This document shows positions 8,592-18,122 of a DNA stretch of 64,000 bases, piece after piece. Positions within the stretch are counted from its first letter, which is position 1; the number at the start of each line of letters is the position of its first letter. Below the pieces are notes generated by a model, which had not been told where the DNA came from, did not search any database, and saw nothing but the letters and a program-made list of their open reading frames with translations. This stretch comes from an uncultured beta proteobacterium (lineage in GTDB: Bacteria; Pseudomonadota; Gammaproteobacteria; Burkholderiales; SG8-41). The position numbers and the translations under genes are program-made. The stretch spans positions 248,001 to 312,000 of the forward strand of contig CAISYC010000068.1 of the NCBI GenBank assembly GCA_903889565.1. The letters are read 5' to 3'.

Positions 8592-9071
8592 CTAGGACGT
8601 TCCGTTCTGGACCAGAAATACGGCACCCGCCCATCCAAGCGCGATGAACAACGCGCCAATGGCAAGAAAAATCAATGGCAGCAGGTAACCCTGGTTCTCT
8701 CCGAAAATCGCTTCCGCCGGGTCGCTCGGGTTGACGTAGCACAGATGCCCGGAATTCACCTGCAACGATCTGAATTGCGAATCCGCCAGGTCTTTGGAGC
8801 CGGTGAGATGAGGCGAGCAGTCGATGTTGTGGAATTGTCCGTCGCGCTGGTAGGTGCAGGTCGCGCGAACGGACCACGTTTGATTGGCCACGCGGCCCGA
8901 CGGTGGAATCACCGCACTGCTCGAAACAATGCAGGGTGTCGAATCCCAGGCGTGACTTCGATAGGCGGTGTAAAGCCCCTTGACGCTGGTCACGCCAAGC
9001 CATACACCGGCGGCGAGCGCGCACAGCATCAGGCCGAATAGCAGCAACCAGGCGGGCAGTTTCGAATTCAT
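8592..9071 (-). CDS. DUF3592-like membrane protein
   Basis: About 159 residues with a transmembrane helix at each end (LPAWLLLFGLMLCALAAGVW and LLPLIFLAIGALFIALGWAG). Between them is an extracytoplasmic beta-rich region with WDSTPCIVSSSAV, CTYQRDGQFHN and CYVNPSDPAEAIF. This is the layout of DUF3592 proteins, in which the NP..P.. motif precedes the second helix. Three cysteines suggest an exported disulphide. ATG 9071 is the best start; an in-frame ATG six codons upstream at 9089 is possible. Function unknown. Confidence 0.65.
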   Translation of the reverse strand: MNSKLPAWLLLFGLMLCALAAGVWLGVTSVKGLYTAYRSHAWDSTPCIVSSSAVIPPSGRVANQTWSVRATCTYQRDGQFHNIDCSPHLTGSKDLADSQFRSLQVNSGHLCYVNPSDPAEAIFGENQGYLLPLIFLAIGALFIALGWAGAVFLVQNGTS

Positions 9072-9285
9072 GCCGGCGTATTTTCCCATCTGGCGCCCGG
9101 GTTGTCTGCCGGGCGATTCGGGTGGCAGTGACCGCCTGGCCAATTAAGGCGTGTGCGTGTCCGCAGTTGACCTTTCGTGACCTCGTCGCGGTGAAAGCGC
9201 GCACCAACGAAATCGGGAGGCCTGGATTTGACATGAAGGAAATTGAAAGCATGTTGCATCCTTGATGGCAAATATATTGTGCACT

Positions 9286-9960
9286 CTAGGTATGAATGCC
9301 AATCTCTGCCAGTAGCGACTTGACCCCGTTCCAGCCGATCCCCACGCCGATACATAGCATGATGAATGCGGAGAGCCTTACCAGCACCATCATGCCGGCG
9401 TGGCCAAGCCGGTTAATGACGCGGTGGGCGTAGCGATATGTCAACAGGATGGATAGCGCAATAATGGCAGCGCCGATGATGGCGGCGAGCACCTGGATTA
9501 CCGTATGTTCGAACGAGTGCGAGTGATTGGCGCCGACGGTGATCGCGACTGAAATGGCGCCCGCATCAATCGTCATCGGCAAAGTCAGCGGGGAGATTGC
9601 CCGGCCCAACGCTATGAGTTTGGCGTGGGCCGGGTCGATTGTCACATCGACCGGCTTGGAGTTGTCGGCCAGAACGTTCCAGGCAAGTGCGCACACCACT
9701 GCTCCACCAGCCACCTGAACCACCGGTATCGACAGGCCGAACATAATCAATGTGAAAGAACCAAACAATAATGACCCGAGAACCAGGAAAAATGAGTAAA
9801 ACGCGATGCGTTTTGCCAGAACAGTGCGGGTTGCCTCATCACAACCGGGCGTCATTCGCAGGAATATCGGGGCATCGCCCAGTGGATTGACCACCGGCAA
9901 CACGGCGCCAATGATCAGCAGGGTCGCGCTTGCGAGTTGTGTTAAATCGGACCAGATCAT
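9286..9960 (-). CDS. MarC family membrane protein
   Basis: A 224-residue inner-membrane protein with six hydrophobic segments. The first helix ends in the family hallmark PVVNPLGDAPIFL, followed by a conserved RMTPG and a later ISPLTLPMTIDAGAISVAI block that matches the second half-repeat of MarC (NP and P-x-T-x-G-P motifs; here the second is altered to PMTIDAG). Despite the name, MarC proteins are not shown to cause multidrug resistance, and transport substrates are unknown. Likely monocistronic. Confidence 0.9.
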   Translation of the reverse strand: MIWSDLTQLASATLLIIGAVLPVVNPLGDAPIFLRMTPGCDEATRTVLAKRIAFYSFFLVLGSLLFGSFTLIMFGLSIPVVQVAGGAVVCALAWNVLADNSKPVDVTIDPAHAKLIALGRAISPLTLPMTIDAGAISVAITVGANHSHSFEHTVIQVLAAIIGAAIIALSILLTYRYAHRVINRLGHAGMMVLVRLSAFIMLCIGVGIGWNGVKSLLAEIGIHT

Positions 9961-10238
9961 TAATTGTTCAGTTGAAAAATCACATCTTGAAAATGCCGCT
10001 ACCGGGTTTGGCGGGAGAACGAGGCCGCTCCTTCACGCCAGCTCGAACCCGCTTCAATGCCAGCGATACCTCGCGGCCGCGGTTATGAGGGGCCGGCACG
10101 GTGTCGGGCCGGAATTCATCCGGGCATTTGCGATCATCCGAAAACCGGCGTGGTTTGAACCCGGCTGTTCTGCCGTTCCGGTTTGCGGACAGAAGGCGCG
10201 GTCAATTCACTCCAGGTCACGACATGGCTTTGATTGAA

Positions 10239-10478
10239 CTACAGCGACTTGTGTGTGCCATCGCAGAAAGGGGCGTTCTTCGTTTGCTTGCACGCGCAAA
10301 AGTAAGCGGCCTTCGTTTCGGTTGCGGTGTATTTCATCGGCGTAAATTCCGTACCCTTGTGTGAACCATCGCAGAATGGTTGCGATTTGCTCCCGCCACA
10401 GGCACACCACCAGTACTCCTTGCCTTTCTCGATATTGACGGCACAGGGCGCCTTTGCTGCAATTTCGGGCTTGCTCAT
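10239..10478 (-). CDS. Double CDGSH iron-sulfur protein
   Basis: A 79-residue cytosolic protein made of two tandem CDGSH modules. The first has CACGGSKSQPFCDGSH and the second CACKQTKNAPFCDGTH, each giving the C-x-C-x9-C-x3-H ligand set for a redox-active, pH-labile [2Fe-2S] cluster. Two clusters in one chain is the type seen in bacterial and archaeal mitoNEET-like proteins. Possible roles are electron transfer or iron/redox sensing. Monocistronic, with a modest AGAGG ribosome site. Confidence 0.9.
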   Translation of the reverse strand: MSKPEIAAKAPCAVNIEKGKEYWWCACGGSKSQPFCDGSHKGTEFTPMKYTATETKAAYFCACKQTKNAPFCDGTHKSL

Positions 10479-10917
10479 GGTTGAAACCTCTTATGGGCTG
10501 AACAGTAAGGAACGATCCGGGGGGCGGATTCATTGCTATCAGAAGCAGATGCCTTTCGTTAATCATGAGGAATTGCCTGCCACCAGTCGGTGCGCTGCCG
10601 CACACAGCCGGATTGTCGAGAACAGTGGCGACAATAGGTGGACTGCACTGCGAATTGCAAATGTCAGGCAGGGTGGAACTGTCGATCAAATGAGATGTAA
10701 CAATGAGCGGCAACTGATGTCCGCCTGTTGTGGCCGTCACGCAAGGGGGCGTCGTTTGTCCATCGTAATGGCTCGCACGCAACGGCGCGTTATGTGCGCT
10801 GGCAAACTGAGGGCAATTTGGATAAGGCGCACATTTGGGTTGAGCCAGCGTGCGCAGCCGCATCCACAGCCGTCATATCGATAATCAGTGGAGCTCAAAC
10901 AGTGGAGCGGAAACCCG
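10479..10917. other. Intergenic stretch without a supported gene
   Basis: About 440 bp between the divergent CDGSH gene and the small ORF at 10918. The open frames here show no recognisable domain and lack good starts. It must hold two promoters; none is clear by eye. Confidence 0.45.
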
Positions 10918-11217
10918 ATGTTTGAAAATGAAGATTACGAAAACCGGTGGGCTCAGGGCGCGCGCAAGGTTGCCGAGTTGGGGCGCGAGTTTGCCGCTGC
11001 CGGAGGCGTCAGGCTGACCGATCTCAAGTGGCTGCGCGGGCAGGAGGTGGCCGACCTTGATAATTATTGGCTGACATTGGAATCCGGCGAAGGCGCAGTG
11101 ACCGAGCATTTTCCAAACGAATGGCTGGACGCACCAGGAAAATCCGTCAACGGCCGGCAGATAAACCGACGCTTGCATGAAATGGTGCGGGCACTGGTTG
11201 CCGGCGCTGCGAAATAA
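10918..11217 (+). CDS. Hypothetical small cytosolic protein
   Basis: A 99-residue acidic protein beginning MFENEDYENRW, with no signal or membrane helix. A frame start at 10888 exists, but ATG 10918 has GGAGCGG at a plausible distance. The composition is normal for a folded alpha-helical protein. I do not recognise a family. It is followed after 62 bp by a small lipoprotein gene on the same strand. Confidence 0.5.
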   Translation: MFENEDYENRWAQGARKVAELGREFAAAGGVRLTDLKWLRGQEVADLDNYWLTLESGEGAVTEHFPNEWLDAPGKSVNGRQINRRLHEMVRALVAGAAK

Positions 11218-11279
11218 ACAATCGCCGCAAACTGTTCCGGACGGCGCAAAATAACCTATCGCAAGCATCGGAGAACACC

Positions 11280-11561
11280 ATGTCATCCAATAACGCGGGC
11301 TACTGCGGGCGAGCATTGTTGATCGCAGGAGTCATGACCGGCATCCTCAGCGCCTGTGCGGCGCCTTCTGCCGGAGAACGGGCAAATTACCTGGATTTGC
11401 ATTACGGGACGGCGTGCTCGGCAACCGCGCATGGCAACACCGGTCGGGAATATGATCAGTGTTTAGCCAATGCCTACAATGCCGATCGGCAACGGTCCAT
11501 GTCACAGTACAACTCGGAGACCGGACGCGCAGGTTTGGCGGTTCTATTGCTGGTTCACTAA
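11280..11561 (+). CDS. Small putative lipoprotein
   Basis: A 93-residue product with a lipoprotein signal: hydrophobic segment LLIAGVMTGI and the lipobox ILSAC, giving a lipidated Cys26. The mature part has two further cysteines (GTACSAT and YDQCLAN) and a polar, Asn/Gln-rich sequence, ending with a short hydrophobic stretch. GGAGAACACC before ATG 11280 is a good ribosome site. No family recognised. Confidence 0.6.
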   Translation: MSSNNAGYCGRALLIAGVMTGILSACAAPSAGERANYLDLHYGTACSATAHGNTGREYDQCLANAYNADRQRSMSQYNSETGRAGLAVLLLVH

Positions 11562-11801
11562 CGCCGGTGCCACGCAGTTGCATCCGCAAACCGGTGCCCA
11601 TGGGGCGACTGGTCGGCGCAGAACCGAATGACTTTTGCAACGCAATCGCCTGACCGTGTGTGGCGTGCGTCTGCCGCATATTGTTCGCGGCCAGGCTACG
11701 GGTATTCGCCGCCGCACCGCTGAGCGGTCGGGGGCCAACCCTTGTTTCGGAACTGCCTGCACGATCCCGGGTCATATATTGAATAATCCGAAAAAATCCG
11801 C

Positions 11802-13313
11802 ATGCGGCCCGCCGAACCTGCTGTTTCGATTCCTCAAATAACAACTGATGCCGGCAAGGTCACGCGCGGGCAGTTTCTGACTTTGTTCGTGGCGGTTTTC
11901 CTGCCGATGTTCATGGCGGCCATCGACCAGACATTGCTCGCGACCGCCACGCCCGCAATTGCCGCTTCGCTGGGCGGGCTTACCGATACGTCCTGGGTCG
12001 CGGTGGCATATCTGTTGTCGTCTGCCGCCGTGGTGCCGCTGTACGGCCGGCTTGGCGACATCCACGGACGGCGCGACATGCTTGTCGTGGCGGTGGGCGT
12101 ATTTACGCTGGGGTCGCTGGCATGCGGGCTTGCCCAATCGCTGCCGCAACTCGTCGTCGCGCGCGTCGTCCAGGGTCTCGGCGGCGCCGGGCTGATGACC
12201 TTGTCGCAGGCCTTGATCGGCGAACTGATCGCGCCGCGCGAGCGCGTGCGCTTTCAAGGCTATTTCGCCGCGGTGTTTACCGCCGCCAGCGTTGCCGGGC
12301 CCGTACTCGGGGGCATCGTGGTTTCACATCTGAGCTGGCGCTGGCTGTTTTTCGTGAACCTGCCGCTGGCCGCATTTGCAGTCTGGCGCCTGCGCCAATT
12401 GCCCCGCGGGGAGCCGCATCCCGATCAGGCCGGCAACCATGATCTGTTGGGTATCGCCTTGTTCGCAGTGAGCGCGGTATCCGGTCTCTATTGGCTGACC
12501 TCGGCAGGCCACCATTTTCCATGGCTTTCGACTTTCAGCGTGCTGCTTGTCGCGATATCCCTTGTCACGCTGGGTGCGCTGGTCAGGCGCGAACGCCGAC
12601 ATCCGTCGCCATTCCTGCCGGTCGATCTGCTGCGCGAGAAAGCAATCGCTTTTTCACTGGTTACAACGTCGCTGTTTGCCGCCTGCATGTTTGCGATGGT
12701 GTTTTTCATTCCGATTTATCTGCAGCTCGGACACCGTGTGAGCGCCATGCATTCCGGTTTGTTGCTGCTGCCGCTGACCGCCGGCATGGTCGTCGGTGCA
12801 ATGGCGACCGGCCGTTTTGTCGCGCGCACGGGGCGCGCCAAGTGGGTGCCGGTTTCCGGCATGTCGCTTGCCAGTCTGGCCCTGTTGCTGCTGGGGGCCT
12901 TGCCGCCGCAGACCTTGTCGGTCGGCGTCCTCGGCTTCATCGCGGGGCTGGGATTCGGCACCGTCATGCCGATCAATCAAGTCGTCGCGCAAACGGTGGC
13001 CGGTCGTGCCCGCCTGGGCGCGGTCACGTCGATGATTTCGCTGTTTCGTTCGATCGGCGGTGCGGCCGGTGCAACGATATTCGGTGCGGTGGTTTACGCG
13101 CTCATGCCGAACGTCGATATCAATTCGCTGGCGCAGATTGCGGCTGCCGGCCCGCTGCCGTCGGTCACACACGCGTTTCACACGGCATTTCTGGTGGCGG
13201 CGTTTGCCGCTGCGATGGCCGCGTTCGCGGCGAGTCGGGTGCCTGCTGTTTCGCTGTGGCAGCCGAATATAGCCACGCCCATCACGGAAACCGAACGCAT
13301 CTCCCGCCAGTAG
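11802..13313 (+). CDS. DHA2-type (EmrB/QacA) MFS drug exporter
   Basis: A 503-residue proton-coupled exporter with 14 predicted transmembrane helices. Helix 1 carries the family sequence PMFMAAIDQTLLATATPAIA (acidic residue D in the D1 motif), helix 2-3 the motif A GRLGDIHGRRDML, and helix 5 the antiporter motif C GPVLGGIVV. These are diagnostic of EmrB/QacA pumps that expel hydrophobic cations or organic acids. No EmrA membrane-fusion gene or regulator is adjacent, so it may be a stand-alone inner-membrane pump. ATG 11802 has no strong Shine-Dalgarno. Confidence 0.92.
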   Translation: MRPAEPAVSIPQITTDAGKVTRGQFLTLFVAVFLPMFMAAIDQTLLATATPAIAASLGGLTDTSWVAVAYLLSSAAVVPLYGRLGDIHGRRDMLVVAVGVFTLGSLACGLAQSLPQLVVARVVQGLGGAGLMTLSQALIGELIAPRERVRFQGYFAAVFTAASVAGPVLGGIVVSHLSWRWLFFVNLPLAAFAVWRLRQLPRGEPHPDQAGNHDLLGIALFAVSAVSGLYWLTSAGHHFPWLSTFSVLLVAISLVTLGALVRRERRHPSPFLPVDLLREKAIAFSLVTTSLFAACMFAMVFFIPIYLQLGHRVSAMHSGLLLLPLTAGMVVGAMATGRFVARTGRAKWVPVSGMSLASLALLLLGALPPQTLSVGVLGFIAGLGFGTVMPINQVVAQTVAGRARLGAVTSMISLFRSIGGAAGATIFGAVVYALMPNVDINSLAQIAAAGPLPSVTHAFHTAFLVAAFAAAMAAFAASRVPAVSLWQPNIATPITETERISRQ

Positions 13314-13529
13314 CGATGCGGGCTCGCCGCCGTGAACCGGCGCGCGCCGTCGAGCGAATCGTCAGCGGTGTTCGTTGAACTGTGCGTTGCCGTACAGATT
13401 GAGTCGCCGTCTTCGATAAGAATGACTGCTGGAGCCGCATTACACAGCAATGTTTTGTGTTGCCCGTAGGTTGTTCCTCCACGCAGTCGCGTCGCCGGTC
13501 GATATTTCCAGAAGCAGGGGAGCCAGGCA

Positions 13530-15824
13530 TTGATTACGATTGAATCAACACCCGCGATGGCCTCCAGGGTCTACGAGACGATGGCGAGAAACCTCAAGGT
13601 GGTGCGTCGCCGCCTGGGCAAGCCGCTGACCCTGGCCGACAAGGTGCTGCTCGGGCATCTGGACGACCCGGAAAACCAGGATCTGCAGCCGGGCAAGAGC
13701 TATTTGTTTCTGCGACCGGACCGTGTCGTTTTTCAAGACGTGCTGGGGCAGACCGGGCTGTTGCAGTTCATGCAGACGCAACTCGCACGGGTGGCGGTGC
13801 CGACCACGGTACACTGCGACCACCTGATCCAGGCCCGGGTTGAGGGTGTGCGTGACTTGCGCGAATCGCTGGCAGAGAATGCCGAAGTCTATGACTTTCT
13901 ACGCGCTGCATCCGCCAGGTTCGGCGTGGGCTTTTGGGGGCCGGGCGCTGGCATCATCCACCAGGTGGTGCTTGAGAACTATGCGTTTCCCGGCACGCTG
14001 ATCATCGGCACCGACTCGCATACGCCCAATGCCGGCGGGTTGGGGGCTTGCGCAGTCGGCGTCGGCGGCGCCGATGCGGTGGAAACCATCGCTGGTCTGC
14101 CATGGGAAGTGTTGTACCCGAAGCATATCGCCGTCTACCTGACGGGCGCATTGCGCGGCTGGACCGCACCCAAGGACGTGATCCTGCATGTCGCGGGCGC
14201 GCTCACGGTGTCGGGGGCGACCAATGCCATCGTCGAATACATCGGCCCGGGCGCGCGCACCATCAGCGCTACGGGCAAGGCTACCATCACGAACATGGGC
14301 GCCGAACTCGGCGCGACCACTTCGATGTTCCCTGCCGACGAGCACATGTCCAAATACCTGCGCGCGACCGGCCGCGGCGGGCTGGTACCGCTGATGGAAC
14401 AGCACCTCGACATGCTCCGGCCGGACCCGGAGATCGAGGCCGATCCGGAGAAGTATTACGATCATGTGTTGCGGCTTGACCTGTCCACGCTCGAGCCGCA
14501 TGTTGTTGGCCCGCACTCACCTGATCGTGCGCGCCCGATATCCAGGCTGGCCGCCGAGGTCAGCGACGCGAACAACAAGTTCATTGACCGGATTTCAAGC
14601 GCGCTCATCGGCAGTTGCACCAATTCCTCGTACGAAGACATGAGCCGCTCGGCAGATGTCGCAGAACAGGCGAAGGCGCACGGCCTGAAGGCGGCGGTGC
14701 CCTTTCTGGTGACGCCCGGCTCGGAGCAAGTGCGTGCGACCATCGAACGCGACGGTCAGATGCAGTCGCTTAAGGACATCAATGGCGACGTGCTCGCGAA
14801 CGCCTGCGGTCCCTGTATCGGTCAGTGGCGCAGGGCCAGGGATGTTGCGACCGTGCCCAATACCATCGTCACTTCCTACAACCGGAACTTTCCGGCGCGC
14901 AACGACGGACAGGCGACCACCATGAACTTCATCGCGAGTCCTGAAATCGTCACTGCGATTGCGCTTGCAGGCAGGCTCTCGTTCAACCCTCTCTGCGATA
15001 CGCTTACCGGTGCGGACGGTACACCGTTCAAGCTGAATCCGCCGGGCACTGCGCCCGAAGTTCCAGCGACGAACTTTGCCCGTGGCCACGCCGAATACAT
15101 CGCACCTCCCGCCGACGGCAGTTGCGTCAAGCTGGCTGTTGATCCCGATAGCCAGCGCCTGCAATTGATGCAGCCGTGGCCGGCGTGGGACGGCAAGGAT
15201 TACCTTGATATGCCCGTGCTGCTGAAAACAAAAGGCAAGACGACGACCGACCAGATATCACCGGCCGGCCCGTGGCTGAGCCTGCGCGGACACCTCGACA
15301 AGTTCAGTGACAACATGTGCATGGGGGCGATCAATGCCTTTACCGGCAAGACCGGCAAGGTAATGAACGTGCTGACCGGTGCAATCGACGAAATGGTGTC
15401 CAAAGTCGCGCGCGACTACAAGGCAAAGGGCGTCAGGTGGGTGATTGTCGGTGACGCCAACTACGGGGAGGGAAGCAGTCGCGAGCACGCCGCATTGTCT
15501 CCGCGTCTATTGGGCGCCGCCGCGGTTATTGCACGCAGCTTTGCGCGCATTCACGAAACGAACCTGAAGAAACAGGGCCCGCTCGCACTCACGTTCCAGA
15601 AACCCGAAGACTACGACCGCATTCTCGAGGACGATCGCTTGAGCCTCGTTGGTCTGAAAAACCTCGCTGCCGGCAAGCCGCTCGTGTGCCGCATCATGCA
15701 TGCCGATGGCACGATCGCGACATTGGAGCTCAATCACAGTTTCAGCGATCCGCAGCTCGCATGGTTCCGCAAGGGTTCGGCATTGAACCTGTTTCATCCG
15801 GCAGCGGAAAAATCGGTTGCCTGA
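13530..15824 (+). CDS. Aconitate hydratase, mitochondrial type
   Basis: A 764-residue [4Fe-4S] hydro-lyase that interconverts citrate and isocitrate in the TCA cycle. Iron-sulfur ligands are Cys363 in IGSCTNSSYED and Cys426 and Cys429 in ACGPCIGQW; GTDSHTPNAGG near 160 and the C-terminal swivel-domain motif GDANYGEGSSREHAAL near 640 are present. The length and the tripartite order match animal and Bacteroidetes aconitase rather than the longer AcnA (~890) or AcnB (~860) usual in beta-proteobacteria. TTG 13530 is chosen because AGGGGAG lies seven bases upstream; ATG 13557 (MASRVYETMARN) is the alternative. Apparently monocistronic. A homoaconitase-like activity is less likely. Confidence 0.93.
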   Translation: MITIESTPAMASRVYETMARNLKVVRRRLGKPLTLADKVLLGHLDDPENQDLQPGKSYLFLRPDRVVFQDVLGQTGLLQFMQTQLARVAVPTTVHCDHLIQARVEGVRDLRESLAENAEVYDFLRAASARFGVGFWGPGAGIIHQVVLENYAFPGTLIIGTDSHTPNAGGLGACAVGVGGADAVETIAGLPWEVLYPKHIAVYLTGALRGWTAPKDVILHVAGALTVSGATNAIVEYIGPGARTISATGKATITNMGAELGATTSMFPADEHMSKYLRATGRGGLVPLMEQHLDMLRPDPEIEADPEKYYDHVLRLDLSTLEPHVVGPHSPDRARPISRLAAEVSDANNKFIDRISSALIGSCTNSSYEDMSRSADVAEQAKAHGLKAAVPFLVTPGSEQVRATIERDGQMQSLKDINGDVLANACGPCIGQWRRARDVATVPNTIVTSYNRNFPARNDGQATTMNFIASPEIVTAIALAGRLSFNPLCDTLTGADGTPFKLNPPGTAPEVPATNFARGHAEYIAPPADGSCVKLAVDPDSQRLQLMQPWPAWDGKDYLDMPVLLKTKGKTTTDQISPAGPWLSLRGHLDKFSDNMCMGAINAFTGKTGKVMNVLTGAIDEMVSKVARDYKAKGVRWVIVGDANYGEGSSREHAALSPRLLGAAAVIARSFARIHETNLKKQGPLALTFQKPEDYDRILEDDRLSLVGLKNLAAGKPLVCRIMHADGTIATLELNHSFSDPQLAWFRKGSALNLFHPAAEKSVA

Positions 15825-16047
15825 GTCGGCATCGGTCCGGCGCGCCTCGCTTCGGCAGTGTGTTATCCGGCTTGCAGCGCAGAATCCGTCGATCGATCAT
15901 CCAGTTGAAACGTAACTGCCACCGGCAACTGTTGGTCATTTTGCGCCTTCCGGCCAAAGGGTCGAAGGCCGGCGGCGTGGGTCGCCTGGAACGGACTTTT
16001 CTGCGGGAGGATCGGTTGCCGATTACAGCGCGTGTGGCGTGCGACGT

Positions 16048-17199
16048 TCAGTCGAGCGTACGGCGGTAAACCAGAAGGCCAATGCCGATCATCGCCGACA
16101 TGAACACGATGATCGGCCAGATATTGGGCCACAGTTCCGCAAACACGTTGCCCTTGAGCATGATGCCGCGCACGAGTTGCAGAAAGTGCGTCAACGGCAG
16201 CACCGAGCCGATCGCCTGCGCCCAGCCGGGCATGCCGCGGAACGGGAACATGAAGCCCGACAGCAGCATCGAGGGCAGAAAGAAGAAGAAGGTCATCTGC
16301 ATCGCCTGCAGTTGATTGCGCGCGATCGACGAAAAGGTGATGCCGAGCGTGAGATTGGCGGCGATGAACAGCAGCACGCACAGATAGAGCAGCGCAATCG
16401 AACCCATCAACGGTACGCCGAAGAGCAGATGGGCCGCCGACAGCACGATTGTCACCTGGACCAGGCCGATCATGATGTAGGGCACGATCTTGCCGGTCAT
16501 GACCTCGATCGGCAGGGCCGGCGTTGACAACAGGTTTTCGAAGGTGCCGCGTTCGCGTTCGCGCGTCATCGCCAGCCCCGTCATCAGGATCATCGTCATG
16601 GTGAGTATGACGCCGAGCAGGCCCGGCACGATGTTGTACTGGGTGACGCCTTCCGGGTTGTAGCGCCGGTGCACGCGCAGTTCCACCGGGTCGGGCGGCG
16701 GATTGAGGCGTCCGAGCGTGCCCTGCAGTTCGCGCGCGAGCGCATTGCGCGCAATGTTGTTGAGCGCGGTGACGGCGTTGCCGATCGCGCTGGGGTCGGT
16801 GGCGTCTGCTTCGATCAGCAGCGGCGGGCGTTCGCCGCGCGCAATTTTGCGCGAGAAATTTTCCGGCACGGTAATGACGAATTGCACCTCGCCGCGCGCC
16901 AGCATTTCGTCGGCCTCCTGCTCGTTGCGCGCCTCATGCTCGAAGCGGAAGTAGCCGCTGTTCCGGAGCGCCCACAGCACGGTGCGGCCGTAGATGCCCT
17001 GATCGGCGGCAAGCACCGTCGCGGGCAGATTCTTCGGATCGGTGTTGATGGCAAAACCGAACAGGATCAATTGCACGATCGGAATGCCGATGATCATGCC
17101 GAAGGTCAGGCGATCGCGCTTGAGCTGGATGAACTCCTTTAACATGATGCCGACCCAGCGCGACCACGAAAGCCCGCTGGCGAGGCGTACGGTGGTCAC
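16048..17199 (-). CDS. ABC-2 type exporter permease (YbhS/YbhR-like)
   Basis: A 383-residue inner-membrane permease. One helix (FGMIIGIPIVQLILFGFAI) precedes a periplasmic domain of about 150 residues, then five helices, the order of YhhJ/YbhR-type ABC-2 exporters. The motif GLAMTRERERGTFENLLSTP near 235 is characteristic. The GTG start overlaps the end of the ATPase gene by four bases (GTGA), indicating translational coupling. It is the last gene of a leftward MFP-ATPase-permease operon. Related E. coli systems have two permeases; only one is found here, so it may work as a homodimer. Likely substrates are drugs or lipophilic compounds. Confidence 0.9.
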   Translation of the reverse strand: MTTVRLASGLSWSRWVGIMLKEFIQLKRDRLTFGMIIGIPIVQLILFGFAINTDPKNLPATVLAADQGIYGRTVLWALRNSGYFRFEHEARNEQEADEMLARGEVQFVITVPENFSRKIARGERPPLLIEADATDPSAIGNAVTALNNIARNALARELQGTLGRLNPPPDPVELRVHRRYNPEGVTQYNIVPGLLGVILTMTMILMTGLAMTRERERGTFENLLSTPALPIEVMTGKIVPYIMIGLVQVTIVLSAAHLLFGVPLMGSIALLYLCVLLFIAANLTLGITFSSIARNQLQAMQMTFFFFLPSMLLSGFMFPFRGMPGWAQAIGSVLPLTHFLQLVRGIMLKGNVFAELWPNIWPIIVFMSAMIGIGLLVYRRTLD

Positions 17200-18122
17200 G
17201 TGAAATTGTCCTCCGCGTCCTGCATCAGGCCGATGAAGACGTCTTCGAGGCCCGGCGCCATCGGCGTCCAGCGATAGGCGCTGTCGCTCGACAGGCGTGC
17301 CGCGGTCGCTTCGAGCGCGGCGCGGTCATGCCCGGTGACGTGCAGCGTGCTGCCGAACGGCGAGACCTGTCCGACGCCGGGCTGCCCGCGCAGGGTCGCC
17401 GCGTAGGCGGTCAGGTCCGGACCGGTCACCGCGTAGCCGGTCAGCTTTTGCGAGGCGGTGACCTCGGTTGCGGTGCCGGTAACGAGCAGCCGGCCGTAGG
17501 CGATGTAGGCAAGCTTGTGACAGCGTTCCGCTTCGTCCATGTAGTGCGTCGAGACCAGCACCGTAATGCCCTGCGCGGCAAGGCCGTGAATCTCGTCCCA
17601 GAAATCGCGCCGCGCTTTCGGATCGACGCCGGCGGTCGGCTCGTCGAGCAGCAGCAATTGCGGTTGGTGCAGCAGGCATGCGGCGAGCGCGAGACGCTGT
17701 TTCCAGCCGCCCGAGAGCGTGCCGGCGAGCTGATGCTGGCGCGCGGCGAGGCCGAGTTTGTCGAGTTGATGGTTGACGGCCGCGCGGCGGTCCGTCATGC
17801 CGTACATGCGCGCGATGAAATCCAGATTCTCGCGGATCGAGAGGTCTTCCCACAGCGAGAAGCGCTGCGTCATGTAACCGACCTCGCGTTTGATCGCCGG
17901 TGATTCGCGGATCACGTCGTAGCCGAGGCAGGTGCCGCTGCCGGAGTCCGCGGTGAGCAGACCGCAGAGCAGGCGGATCGATGTGGTTTTGCCGCTGCCG
18001 TTGGGGCCGAGGAAGCCGAAGATCTGGCCGCGCGGCACCTGCAGCGTCAGGTCGCGGACCACATGCTTGTCGCCGAAGCTTTTGTTGAGGCCGCGGACAT
18101 CGATCGCCAGATCGACCGTCAT
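17196..18122 (-). CDS. ABC transporter ATP-binding protein (YbhF-like half)
   Basis: A 308-residue single-domain ATPase. Walker A is GPNGSGKTTS near 40, the Q-loop is VGYMTQRFSLWEDL near 92, the signature LSGGWKQRL near 140, Walker B LLLDEPTAGVD near 160 and the switch His in STHYMDEA. The C-terminal ~85 residues form the extra domain of drug-type subfamily A ATPases. ATG 18122 overlaps the end of the membrane-fusion gene (TGA/ATG, four bases). It energises export by the permease downstream. Confidence 0.93.
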   Translation of the reverse strand: MTVDLAIDVRGLNKSFGDKHVVRDLTLQVPRGQIFGFLGPNGSGKTTSIRLLCGLLTADSGSGTCLGYDVIRESPAIKREVGYMTQRFSLWEDLSIRENLDFIARMYGMTDRRAAVNHQLDKLGLAARQHQLAGTLSGGWKQRLALAACLLHQPQLLLLDEPTAGVDPKARRDFWDEIHGLAAQGITVLVSTHYMDEAERCHKLAYIAYGRLLVTGTATEVTASQKLTGYAVTGPDLTAYAATLRGQPGVGQVSPFGSTLHVTGHDRAALEATAARLSSDSAYRWTPMAPGLEDVFIGLMQDAEDNFT

